A stretch of DNA of 7,470 nucleotides, from contig JAHHTJ010000022.1 in assembly GCA_020024715.1 (NCBI GenBank), forward strand, positions 1 to 7,470, in the 5' to 3' direction. Source of the DNA: Mycoplasmataceae bacterium. Its GTDB lineage: Bacteria; Bacillota_I; Bacilli_A; Mycoplasmatales; Mycoplasmoidaceae. Positions 1-7,066 of the stretch are shown here, piece by piece. Within the stretch, counting starts at the first letter, position 1; the number at the start of each line of letters is the position of its first letter. The notes beneath the pieces were generated by a model. That model ran no database searches. It was not told where the DNA came from and saw only the letters and a program-made list of their open reading frames with translations. The translations under genes and the position numbers were made by a program.

Positions 1-1
1 T

Positions 2-1654
2 ATAAAAATTTTTTATAAGAATAATAATGAAAATATTCCTATTTTTAATACTAAAAATAATGATATTTTCACTATTTCTGGTTTTAAAAAAATTACTAAT
101 GCAAATAAGCTTTTTAGTATTTTTAAAAATGAGAATGGTGCTTTATATAATAGTACATTATCAACTAATAGTTATTTAATGTTAATAAATTTATTAAAGG
201 ATAATCTTTTAAATAATATTGTAAAGATTTCACCAGAATCTTTAAATCAATCAATACAACAAGTTTATAAAAACTTAAAATTATCTATTGCTGAAGGCAG
301 TAATCAAGAAAATGGTATTTTAATGTTAAATTTAATTGGAAGTTTAATGATTGAAAATGAATTATTTCAAATACCAAATAATACAGTTATACAAATAACT
401 GGTTTTAATAAATTAAATTTTAATGATATGAATTTATCAAATATTGTTTTTAATTACAATTACTATTTTGAAAATTATACAACCAGTAATATTATGAATT
501 CATGAAACGCTTCACAATGATTTAAGTTTGTTACATATAATTACACATCTGAAAATACATCAATTAATTTAAATAATTTATATGATAGTGGTATTTTAAC
601 CAATTTTATATTTAAACAAAAAACTAATAATACTTGATTAATTACTGCAACATATAAAAAGTATGAATTTAAAAATAATAATTGACAAGAAGTAGGTTCA
701 CAAATAGTAAGTTTTCCAACTTTTAGTTTTAATAATCCAACTAATTCACAAATTATAAACTACCTTTATGAAAATGTCAATGTAACACCTTCTTCAAATA
801 ATGAAAATTATGCACCAAGTTATTATCAATATAAAGTTACACAAAGTAAATCTTTTATTAATAAATTAATTCAAGATAATATCACATATAAAACTTCTTT
901 TAATTTTGATAAATACATAAAAACTTATTTTCCTAATGATAAAGAAGTACATTGAACAATTTCTAGTTTAAATAGTTTACAAGAAGTGAATGATCAAGAA
1001 GGTATTTTAAGTATTAATGCCTTATTAGAAAATAATGAAAATCAAATTTTAAATAATAGAACATATTTATTAAAATTAACCAATATGCTAACATATAAGA
1101 AGTTTCTAGATAAGTTAAATAACCCATTATCTTTAAATAATAATCAAATTGTTTTAAATCCAAGTACTAAAACTTCTCCAAATAATTTTGCATTAAGTGT
1201 ATTTAAAAGAATAAAAGCATTAAACTTACAATTATTTAACGAAATACAAAATAGCACAACAGATCAAGAAAAATCATTTGTTTGTGATAATATTCCAACA
1301 AACCTTATTCCTGGTTCTATCAATAATAATTTATGAATTTTTAACTCATATAAAAATGTTATGAACGATAGTAAATGAAATAGAATTAGTGGAATTTCTT
1401 TTTTAAGCAATTATTATGATTCAAGTATACAAAATAGTTTTAATGGTGTTATGAAACAACATATTTGTTTTGAATCATTATATATTACAACTCCTACACA
1501 AGGAAAAATAGAAATTCAATATAACTATCAAACTAATCATTATTTATCATTAAAAATTCCGATTGAATATCAATTAAAACTATATGGAGATTCTAATTTA
1601 ATTACAATAAATGGATGAGAAAACATAACTATTGCTAATCCATTTAATAAATAA
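2..1654 (+). CDS. Large Asn-rich probable surface/lipoprotein-type protein, 5' end outside the window
   Basis: An open frame runs from the left edge to TAA at 1652-1654 and gives 550 visible residues. The true start, and any signal peptide or lipobox, lies upstream of the window. Eight in-frame TGA codons are read as Trp. The protein is rich in Asn, Ser, Thr, Tyr and Lys, has almost no Cys, and shows no long hydrophobic segment in the visible part, which fits an extracellular domain of a mycoplasma surface protein. A short motif (hydrophobic-x-I-[TS/N]-G-[F/W]-x-x-[I/L]) appears near visible residues 22-31 (IFTISGF), 129-138 (VIQITGF) and 533-542 (LITINGW). I recognise no family and no catalytic motif. 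It faces the infC operon convergently. The claims of surface location and lipoprotein nature are inference from composition; that it is a real coding region is well supported. Confidence 0.75.
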
Positions 1655-1672
1655 AAATATTTTGAAATTTCA

Positions 1673-1718
1673 ATTAATAAGAAGATAATAAAAATTTATA
1701 TATAAACTTCTTATTAAT
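1673..1718 (+). terminator. 12-bp perfect inverted repeat, possible terminator of the surface-protein gene
   Basis: The arms ATTAATAAGAAG (1673-1684) and CTTCTTATTAAT (1707-1718) are perfect inverted copies separated by 22 A/T bases, starting 18 bp after the stop codon of the large gene. A run of five T lies at 1731-1735, about 12 nt beyond the stem, so it is not a textbook intrinsic terminator. A perfect 12-bp palindrome (TTGAAATTTCAA, 1662-1673) abuts the left arm. The position favours a 3'-end hairpin; the long loop and distant T-run weaken the call. Confidence 0.4.
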
Positions 1719-1955
1719 GAATATTAAAGATTTTTATAGACGGTTTAAAAAACCAAAATATATCATAATGTGATTAATAATTAATATACATTCATAACAT
1801 ATTAGATATATTTCTTTAAAAATAAATATTATTTAAGCAATGATACAAAAAATTCATTAACTAATTTAACAAGAAAGATTAAATATAAAAAATATTCTTA
1901 CATAAAAATTAGACTACTATCGACTTATATTACTAATTTTATTGATTCATTATAA
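1717..1955 (+). pseudogene. Possible gene debris: an N-terminus-like fragment and a second open fragment
   Basis: This stretch of the 377-bp gap between the surface-protein gene and rplT holds two short open pieces in different frames. ATG at 1717 opens 26 codons to TAA at 1795-1797: MNIKDFYRRFKKPKYI, then IMWLIINI with Trp as TGA. A basic start followed by a hydrophobic run looks like the beginning of a membrane-anchored protein, but there is no Shine-Dalgarno sequence and the ATG overlaps the inverted-repeat arm. In another frame 1806-1952 is open for 49 codons without an ATG before TAA at 1953-1955, and includes the basic segment LTRKIKYKKYSYIKI. Together they may be remains of a decayed gene or of a recombination between surface-protein genes. 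Chance open frames in A+T-rich DNA are the alternative. The rest of the gap shows nothing I recognise. Confidence 0.25.
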
Positions 1956-1959
1956 TTAT

Positions 1960-1992
1960 AAAAATCTCTTATTAGTTATCCACTAATAAGAG
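1960..1992 (-). terminator. Intrinsic terminator of the infC-rpmI-rplT operon
   Basis: Read on the minus strand, a perfect 11-bp stem CTCTTATTAGT/ACTAATAAGAG (1992-1982 with 1976-1966) closes a 5-nt loop and is followed by ATTTTT. It lies about 40 bp after the rplT stop codon, as expected for the end of the operon. On the plus strand the stem is followed by TTATTTT, so it could also stop transcription coming from the surface-protein side. Confidence 0.75.
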
Positions 1993-2031
1993 TTATTTTA
2001 CTAAATATATTTTCTTGATATTTTTATTTAA

Positions 2032-2376
2032 TTAAGCCATTACTAGCTTCACGAATTCATTAAACTTTTCAATATCGTTAATTGCTAATTCAGATAACAT
2101 TTTTCGATTAATGTCAATTTTCTTTTCATGAATCTTAGCCATAAATTTTGAATATGTATATCCTTGATTTCTTACTGCAGCATTAATTCTAGCAATTCAT
2201 AGTTTTCTAAAATCGCTCTTTTTGGTTCTTCGATCAGATAAAGCATATTGACTTGCTCTAATTACTGTTTGTCTAGCAATACGATATGATATATGACGAG
2301 TACCATAACTACCTTCAGCTTGGTCTAATCATTTTTTTCTACGATTTCTTGTAGCATTTCCGCCTTTTACTCTCAT
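2032..2376 (-). CDS. rplT: 50S ribosomal protein L20
   Basis: The 114-residue product is the usual length for bacterial L20. This protein binds 23S rRNA early in large-subunit assembly and, in many bacteria, represses its own operon. It starts MRVKGGNATRNRRKKW and carries the family blocks YGTRHISYR, DRRTKKSDFRKLWI and RINAAVRNQGYTYSKFM. Both Trp residues, including the conserved one in FRKLWI, are encoded by TGA, so a standard-code translation would break the gene. ATG at 2374-2376 has a good Shine-Dalgarno (GAAAGGGAA) and sits 18 bp after the rpmI stop. It is the last gene of the infC-rpmI-rplT operon and is followed by a strong hairpin terminator. The L20 product is the likely effector for the leader upstream of infC; that link is inferred from other Firmicutes and relatives. 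Confidence 0.97.
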
Positions 2377-2394
2377 ATTTATTCCCTTTCTAAA

Positions 2395-2595
2395 TTATTT
2401 TTGTAATAATTGTCTGCTTCTTCTCATATCAGTAATATCTAACAAACCATCTTTTCTTAAATGTCTTTTTTGCTTTGTAGATTTTTTGTGTGCTAAATGA
2501 GATCGATAAGCATGCTTTCTTTTTAATTCACCACTTTCGGTTTGAATAAAACGTTTAGCAAAAGCATGTTTAGTTTTCATTTTAATTTTTGCCAT
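2395..2595 (-). CDS. rpmI: 50S ribosomal protein L35
   Basis: This 66-residue, very basic protein matches L35 in length and sequence: an N-terminal KMKTKHAFAKRF block, then GELKRKHAYRSHLAHKKSTKQK and, near the C-terminus, LRKDGLLDITDMRR. L35 is a small component of the large ribosomal subunit. The ATG at 2593-2595 begins just one base after the infC stop codon, and its Shine-Dalgarno (AAAGGA, about 2606-2611) lies inside the end of infC, so the two genes are tightly, probably translationally, coupled. rplT follows after 18 bp. The gene has no Trp codon. The identification is firm from sequence and from its conserved place between infC and rplT. Confidence 0.97.
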   Translation of the reverse strand: MAKIKMKTKHAFAKRFIQTESGELKRKHAYRSHLAHKKSTKQKRHLRKDGLLDITDMRRSRQLLQK

Positions 2596-2596
2596 T

Positions 2597-3160
2597 TTAT
2601 TTATTTCCTTTCTTTGGTTCTAATACTGCTTCATAAAACATACTACTAATCATTTTTAAAGGAGTTTTAACAACAGCTTTATCGCCAATAAGTTGCAATA
2701 ACCTTTTATATACATCAAAAATAAGTTCTTGTTTTGTAGCTAATCTTCCAGGAGTATTTACTAAAACTCTAACAACGCATCCTTCTGTTAATCATTCTGC
2801 AACATGTTTTGCATTTCAAAGTAAATCATTTTCAGCAATTTGAGGTTTAATTTTCACTTCTTTAATTTTGATTTTAGTTTGGTTTTTCTTACTTTCTCTA
2901 GCTTTTCTTTTTTGTTCGTATAGGTATTTTCCATAATCCATTATTTTACAAACAGGATTTGTTGGATTATTGCTAATAAGAACAAGATCTAATTCTTTAT
3001 CATTAGCTAGTTGTAAACCGAATGCTCTTTTAACATTTCCTAAATTATTTCCTTCATCATCAATTAAAGTAAATTCTTGAAATTTAATTTCATTGTTAAT
3101 TAAATTTGGTTTTTTGTTTAGGTTATTTGGTTTTTTATTAAAATTTTTGTTAGGTAACAT
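2597..3160 (-). CDS. infC: Translation initiation factor IF-3
   Basis: The 187-residue product is IF3, which binds the 30S subunit, keeps subunits apart and checks start-codon pairing. A Lys/Asn-rich tail of about 20 residues precedes the N-domain (INNEIKFQEFTLIDDEGNNLG, residues 21-41). PVCKIMDYGKYLYEQKRKARE (69-89) marks the end of the N-domain and the basic linker helix; the C-domain starts at KIKEVKIKPQI. Two Trp residues (115 and 123) are TGA, so standard-code reading would stop after residue 114. The start is the ATG at 3158-3160, behind a strong TGGAGGA only 4 nt away. An ordinary ATG is worth noting because many bacteria use a rare start codon (AUU, AUC, AUA) in infC for self-regulation. 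An intrinsic terminator ends at the base before this ribosome-binding site region, suggesting attenuation control. Confidence 0.97.
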
Positions 3161-3277
3161 TTATCCTCCATAAAAAAATCTTTTGGTTGATGAGATAACC
3201 AAAAGAATATAATTGACTTATTTTATAACCTTTCGTCAAATAACAACGATAAGGTGAGTTATCAACTTCTTTTGTTT
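3161..3277 (-). promoter_or_regulatory. infC operon leader, probable L20-responsive attenuator
   Basis: About 115 nt separate the predicted transcription start from the infC ATG. The leader can fold in more than one way. TGATAA (3264-3259) can pair with TTATCG (3251-3246) around a CTCACC loop. ACCTT (3255-3251) can pair with AAGGT just downstream. TTGAC (3239-3235) can pair with GTCAA (3218-3214). The sequence GATAAC (3263-3258) can pair with GGTTAT at 3230-3225 or with the same hexamer inside the 5' terminator arm (3200-3195), a plausible antiterminator/terminator switch. In Bacillus the infC-rpmI-rplT operon is known to be controlled by L20 binding to a leader that mimics its 23S rRNA site. 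Position and architecture fit; the ligand is inferred, not shown. Confidence 0.6.
3172..3206 (-). terminator. Attenuator-type intrinsic terminator immediately before infC
   Basis: On the minus strand a perfect 10-bp stem TCTTTTGGTT (3206-3197) / AACCAAAAGA (3188-3179) closes an 8-nt loop and is followed directly by seven T (3178-3172). The infC Shine-Dalgarno begins two bases later. A full terminator downstream of a promoter and upstream of the first gene can only act as a conditional stop. It would also end read-through transcripts from thrS, which has no terminator of its own. Confidence 0.85.
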
Positions 3278-3282
3278 TAAAT

Positions 3283-3288
3283 ATTATA
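3283..3288 (-). promoter_or_regulatory. -10 box of the infC operon promoter
   Basis: A perfect TATAAT reads on the minus strand at 3288-3283, about 20 bp after the thrS stop, and would start transcription near 3276. No convincing -35 hexamer is seen at 16-18 bp upstream, which is common in mycoplasmas. Confidence 0.6.
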
Positions 3289-3308
3289 TACTATTTGCAT
3301 AAAATATC

Positions 3309-5033
3309 TTATTTATATTCATTAATTTGTTCTGAAATTAATTTAATAAAATCATTTAAGCTCATTTTAATGGTTGATTCTTCACCATATTTTCTAACTG
3401 CTATAGTTTTATTTTCAACTTCTTCTTTACCAATAATAAGTTGATAAGGAATTTTTTGAATTTGAGCTTCTCTAATTTTTTTTGATAAACGTTCTAAACT
3501 ATCATCTAGCTTAGTTCTAATCATATGATTTCTTAATTGTTTTTCTACTTCTAATGAATATGATAATGCATCATTATTTATCGGAATTAAACAAACTTGA
3601 TCAGGTGCTAATCAAAGTGGTAGTTTTCCTTTTGTTTGTTCTAATAATACTGCTACAAATCTTTCGTATGTTCCAATTGCTGATACATGAATCATAACTG
3701 GAATATCTTCTTTATTATCTTCATTTTTATATGTTAATTGAAAACGATCTGGTAATAAAAAATCTAATTGAATTGTAGATACTGTAACAACATGACCTAA
3801 AGCAGTTTTTGCTTGGAAATCAATTTTTGGGCCATAAAAAGCTGCTTCACCAATTTCTTCTTTGAATTCTACATTTAATTCTTGTAATGCTTCTCTTAAT
3901 TGTTGTTCAGCATTTTTTCACATTAAAGCATTATCAAAAAATTTTTCTTTATCATTTGCATCATGTAAAGATAGATCAACTGATGAAAATTCAATATTTA
4001 AAGTTTTATGAATTTCTTTTAACATTTCATAAGTTCTTTTAATTTCAGATTTAATTTGATCGTGTCTTGCAAAAATATGAATATCAGCAAGATCCATCAT
4101 TCTAACTCTTTCAAGACCAGTTAATCCACCACTTGCTTCATAACGATGAAGAATTGAATCTTCACTTAATCTAACTGGTAAATCACGATAAGATCTCATA
4201 GCATTTTTATATACCAATACATGATGAGGACAAGTCATAGGACGCAAGATTAAATCTTCTCCGTCTGCTAAATGCATTTCTGGAAACATATTTTCTTTAT
4301 AATGAAAATAATGACCACTAGTTTTATATAATTCAACACTTCCTAAAATTGGTGTAGCAACTGCATTAAATAAATATTTAAATTCAATTTTATTGATAAA
4401 TTTACTAATTGCATCTCTTAAAGCAAAGCCTCTTGGTAATCAAATTGGTAAACCTTGTCCAGCTAAAGGATTTAAAGTAAAGATTTTTAAATCTTCACCA
4501 ACCTTTCTATGGTCTCTTTCTCTTCTTTCTTTTTGTTCTAGAAGAAATTGTTTACCATCTTCTTTGTTATCAAAAGCAATTGCATTAATGCGAACTAAAT
4601 TTTCGTTTTTATCATCATTTAATCATTTAGTTCCACCAATACTTAAAATTTTAAAAAAATGAATTTGCTTAGTGTTAAATTCAGTTTTTAATTCATTACC
4701 AAAATTAAAAATAATTTGTTTATCGAATTCATAAAATTGATAATTTAAATTTGGATTTGTATTTTTAAAATATTCTTCATATTTATTTAAAGTAACTTTT
4801 TTAGTACTTAAAACAATTGATTTATTTTCTTTAATTTTATTTAAACATGATTGTTCGATTGCATCTAAATCATTACTTGATATTAATTCATTAGTATTAA
4901 ATTCAATATAAAAGCCATCATTGCTGATGACTAGTTTTGCTAATTTGATATTAAATTTTTCTGCTATTGAATCATACAAAACAATACTAGAAGCAAAGTT
5001 TAATTCTTGATTAACTTTAATCTCATTACTCAT
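3309..5033 (-). CDS. thrS: Threonyl-tRNA synthetase lacking TGS domain and editing-site residues
   Basis: A class II synthetase of 574 residues that charges tRNA-Thr. The catalytic core is intact: motif 2 HRYEASGG (296-303, Arg297), motif 3 ERF (Arg458), and the three zinc ligands expected from E. coli ThrRS, Cys268 (MTCPHH), His319 (DIHIF) and His449 (MIH). The anticodon-binding domain occupies about 470-574. Four Trp codons are TGA. The protein is about 65 residues shorter than typical ThrRS because the N-terminal TGS domain is missing. Residues 11-135 align by eye with the editing domain (for example NDGFYIEF), but the HxxxH pair reads Phe13/Ile17 and the CxxxH pair is gone. The start has AAGGAA 8 nt upstream. 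It lies 41 bp after the SSB-like gene, likely co-transcribed; no T-box leader is present. Order thrS-infC-rpmI-rplT resembles enterobacteria. Confidence 0.96.
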
Positions 5034-5074
5034 TTTGTAAGTTCCTTATATATATAATAAGTAAAGAAAAATTA

Positions 5075-5359
5075 CTACATTAATTGAATATCTTCAACAT
5101 CAATCATTAATGTTGGTCCGAATTTAGATTTAAAAACGTCTAATTTTCCAATAATTGTTGCTTTAACATCTTCAGCTAAAATTTTTTCAAATTTTGGGAA
5201 ATTTGTATTACGAATATAAAATCTAAAAAAACGTTTATGAGGATTTCCATCGTGTCCAGTAAAATCTTGGTTAATTTGAGCAAATACTGAACCATTATCT
5301 GTTTTTCTAATGTTTGTAATATCTCCCGCAATTTCAACTTTATTAGTTAATTCTGTCAT
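5075..5359 (-). CDS. Small OB-fold single-stranded-DNA-binding-like protein (MPN554-type)
   Basis: The 94-residue product looks like one OB-fold: NKVEIAGDITNIRKTDNGS (6-24) as the first strands, an aromatic segment RFFRFYIR (43-50), and VKATIIGKLDVF (65-76) as later strands, as in SSB and PriB-like proteins. It has no C-terminal acidic tail of the DDDIPF type that normal SSB uses to recruit partners, and is much shorter than housekeeping SSB (about 150-170 residues). A small SSB-like protein next to thrS is known in M. pneumoniae (MPN554), for which single-strand binding and a crystal structure were reported, as far as I recall. It has no Trp. ATG at 5357-5359 has GGAG ten nt upstream and a TATAAT about 40 bp upstream. 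thrS follows after 41 bp. SSB-like fold is likely; the cellular role is unknown. Confidence 0.8.
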   Translation of the reverse strand: MTELTNKVEIAGDITNIRKTDNGSVFAQINQDFTGHDGNPHKRFFRFYIRNTNFPKFEKILAEDVKATIIGKLDVFKSKFGPTLMIDVEDIQLM

Positions 5360-5396
5360 ATTATCATTTCTCCAATGTTTAATTAAACTTATGTTT

Positions 5397-5402
5397 ATTA
5401 TA
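5397..5402 (-). promoter_or_regulatory. -10 box for the SSB-like gene/thrS transcript
   Basis: TATAAT reads on the minus strand at 5402-5397, 38 bp before the ATG of the SSB-like gene. No clear -35 box is seen. The 115-bp gap to degV (5360-5474) is divergent, so it should also hold the degV promoter; TTGATA at 5409-5414 (+) is a possible -35, but the spacing to TATTTT is too short to trust. Confidence 0.5.
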
Positions 5403-5474
5403 ATTTATTTGATAAATATTGTATATTTATTTTAGTTTAAAAAATAATTTTTTAGAAAAAAGAGTAAATAAATA

Positions 5475-6353
5475 ATGAAAAAAATAGCTATTTTAGTTGA
5501 CTCTATTTGTACCTTAGGTTCAAATGGTAATCCTGAACTTGATAACGTGTATATTTTACCTTTAGGGTTAACTACTCCAGATGGAAAAAATGTTGAAGAT
5601 ATTACCTCAAATATTTCAATAGAAACAATTGTAAAAAGTGCAGATGAAAAAAAATATTATCGTACATCAACCACCAAAATTGGTAGTTTTTTTGATAAGA
5701 TAGAAACATTATTAAAATCATATGATTTAGTAATTTATTTATGTTTAAGTAGTATGTTATCTTCACAATATAAAACATTAAAAATGATGACTGATACAGA
5801 AGATGATTTTAAAGATAGATTATGAATATTTGATACTTTAGCTGCTGGATATTCAATCGAGAAAATGACTAGAAGTATTTTGAATAAAATTGAAAATAAT
5901 GAAGATATTACCAAAGAAGATGTTGAAACAATTATTGCTAAAGAAAATGCATCTTGTGAAGAATATATTATGTGTAGAAATTTATGTGGAGTAAATGAAG
6001 GAGGAAGAATTAAAAAAGGATTTATTAAAATTTTAGATAAATTAGCAATTGTTCCAATTATTCAATTTGACAAAAAAAACGTCTTAAAAACTTTAGTAAG
6101 AAATTACGAAAAAGGTTTTAAAAAAATATGTACTTATGTAAATCATAGAATTGAAAAAACAAACGAAAAAATTTCAGAAGTTTGTTTTGTTTATTCTGAT
6201 GATAACACAAAAAATAACGTTGAAGAATTTGCAAATCAATTTAGCAAATTATTTAACGTTAATTCTAATAATATTCAATTTAGAAAAATTATGTATCCTG
6301 TATTAGTTCATACCTTATATGATACAGTGTGTTTTTATTTTAAATTTTCTTAA
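5475..6353 (+). CDS. DegV family (fatty-acid-binding type) protein
   Basis: The 292-residue product has the usual DegV length (about 280-290). DegV proteins bind a fatty acid between two domains; in Gram-positive bacteria the FakB members hand it to the kinase FakA for use in phospholipid synthesis. Visible family marks are IAILVDSICTL (4-14, Asp9-Ser10), LPLGL (28-32), YRTSTTKIGSFFDKI (62-76, the ligand-loop Thr/Ser region), LCLSSMLSSQY (89-99) and FDTLAAGYS (119-127). The C-terminal block, usually H-x-GPG-x-x-G, reads HTLYDTVCF (279-287), so this copy is degenerate there. Trp117 is TGA. The start has only a weak AAAAGAG about 12 nt upstream. The gene points against its neighbours, diverging from the SSB-like gene and ending one base short of the next stop. 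Fatty-acid binding is inferred from family; which FakB type, if any, is unknown. Confidence 0.88.
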
Positions 6354-6354
6354 T

Positions 6355-7017
6355 TTATTTTTTTTCTTCAGAAGAATTATCAATGATTGTTGCATCCGCA
6401 TCAGCTTGTTGTTTAGGAACTCTAAATAACATAATTTGGTGTGTTTGTCAGTCATATGGTAAATTTACTCTTAATGGAAATTTACTTAGTAAAAATGAAA
6501 TGATATATTCATCTTGTAATAAACTAGCTAAAGAATCATAACGTTCTTTATCTGCTTTAATTTTTTCAAAATTTTCTCCAATATTACTTGCTGATTGAGA
6601 TAAATTTTCTTCAATTTGTTTTTCGGTTAAAGTTAAATTAAATTGTTTTTGTAAGTCTTTAAAAATTAAAGCTTTTTGGATTGATCTTTCAGCAATTTGG
6701 TTTAAAATATCATCTTTTCTTTGAGGAAAGTTTTGTTTTAATGTTTTAATATTTTCATCAAGATCTTTTTTACTGATATCAAATTCATAATAAGGAACAA
6801 TAAATTCCATAATTTTATTAAAGAAATTATCTTTTAAAATAATATCTCTTAATGATTGATCAATCTTAGAAATCTTTTCGTTTTCTGGTAAATCTTTATA
6901 TAGTTCAGTTAAACGGTTTTGATGCATTTGAACAATTTCTTTATCAATTAAAACACGTTCAACAATAATTTCCTTATCAAAATTAACTGATAATTTTTTT
7001 ATAATTTTTGATTCCAT
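6355..7017 (-). CDS. Trigger-factor-related chaperone (MPN555-type), C-domain only
   Basis: The 220-residue product is soluble, highly charged and helix-rich. FDISKKDLDENIKTLKQNF (79-97), then LNLTLTEKQIEENLSQSA-like sequence near 126-144 and SLLQDEYIISFLLSKFPL (165-182) resemble the helical C-terminal arms of trigger factor and SurA. The ribosome-binding GFRxGxxP motif and the FKBP-type prolyl isomerase domain of full trigger factor (about 430-480 residues) are absent. M. pneumoniae MPN555, close in size and also two genes from thrS, was shown by structure to resemble these chaperone domains, as I recall. Trp190 is TGA; a standard-code reading would lose the last 31 residues, which end in an Asp/Glu-rich tail. 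AGGAT about 10 nt before the ATG serves as ribosome-binding site. A chaperone role is likely but inferred. The ABC ATPase gene ends 49 bp upstream and may share a transcript. Confidence 0.75.
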
Positions 7018-7066
7018 ATTTTTAATATCCTATATTCTACTATTAATTTATCTTACTATAAATTAA

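Noticed and set aside
505..1654. Apparent stop codons and gene breaks inside the large plus-strand gene
   Set aside because: Each break is an in-frame TGA; reading it as Trp gives one continuous protein, as in all neighbouring genes.
1673..1718. Invertible promoter element like those described for surface lipoprotein genes of M. penetrans
   Set aside because: The inverted repeat is also 12 bp, but its arms are only 22 bp apart, too close to hold a promoter, and it follows the gene rather than preceding it.
1655..2031. tRNA gene, CRISPR array or small RNA in the long gap
   Set aside because: No cloverleaf arms, no GTTCGA-type T-loop, no regular spaced repeats, and no clear promoter.
4393..4662. 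Plus-strand open frame of 89 codons
   Set aside because: It lies wholly antisense to the conserved core of thrS and has no recognisable family or ribosome-binding site.
5034..5074. T-box or other leader riboswitch before thrS
   Set aside because: Only 41 bp separate the SSB-like gene from thrS, with no specifier stem, T-box sequence or terminator.
7018..7066. Imperfect tandem repeat (ATTTATAGTAAGAT / ATTAATAGTAGAAT on the minus strand) as an operator
   Set aside because: The similarity is mostly A/T composition over 15 bp and no matching site occurs elsewhere in the window.
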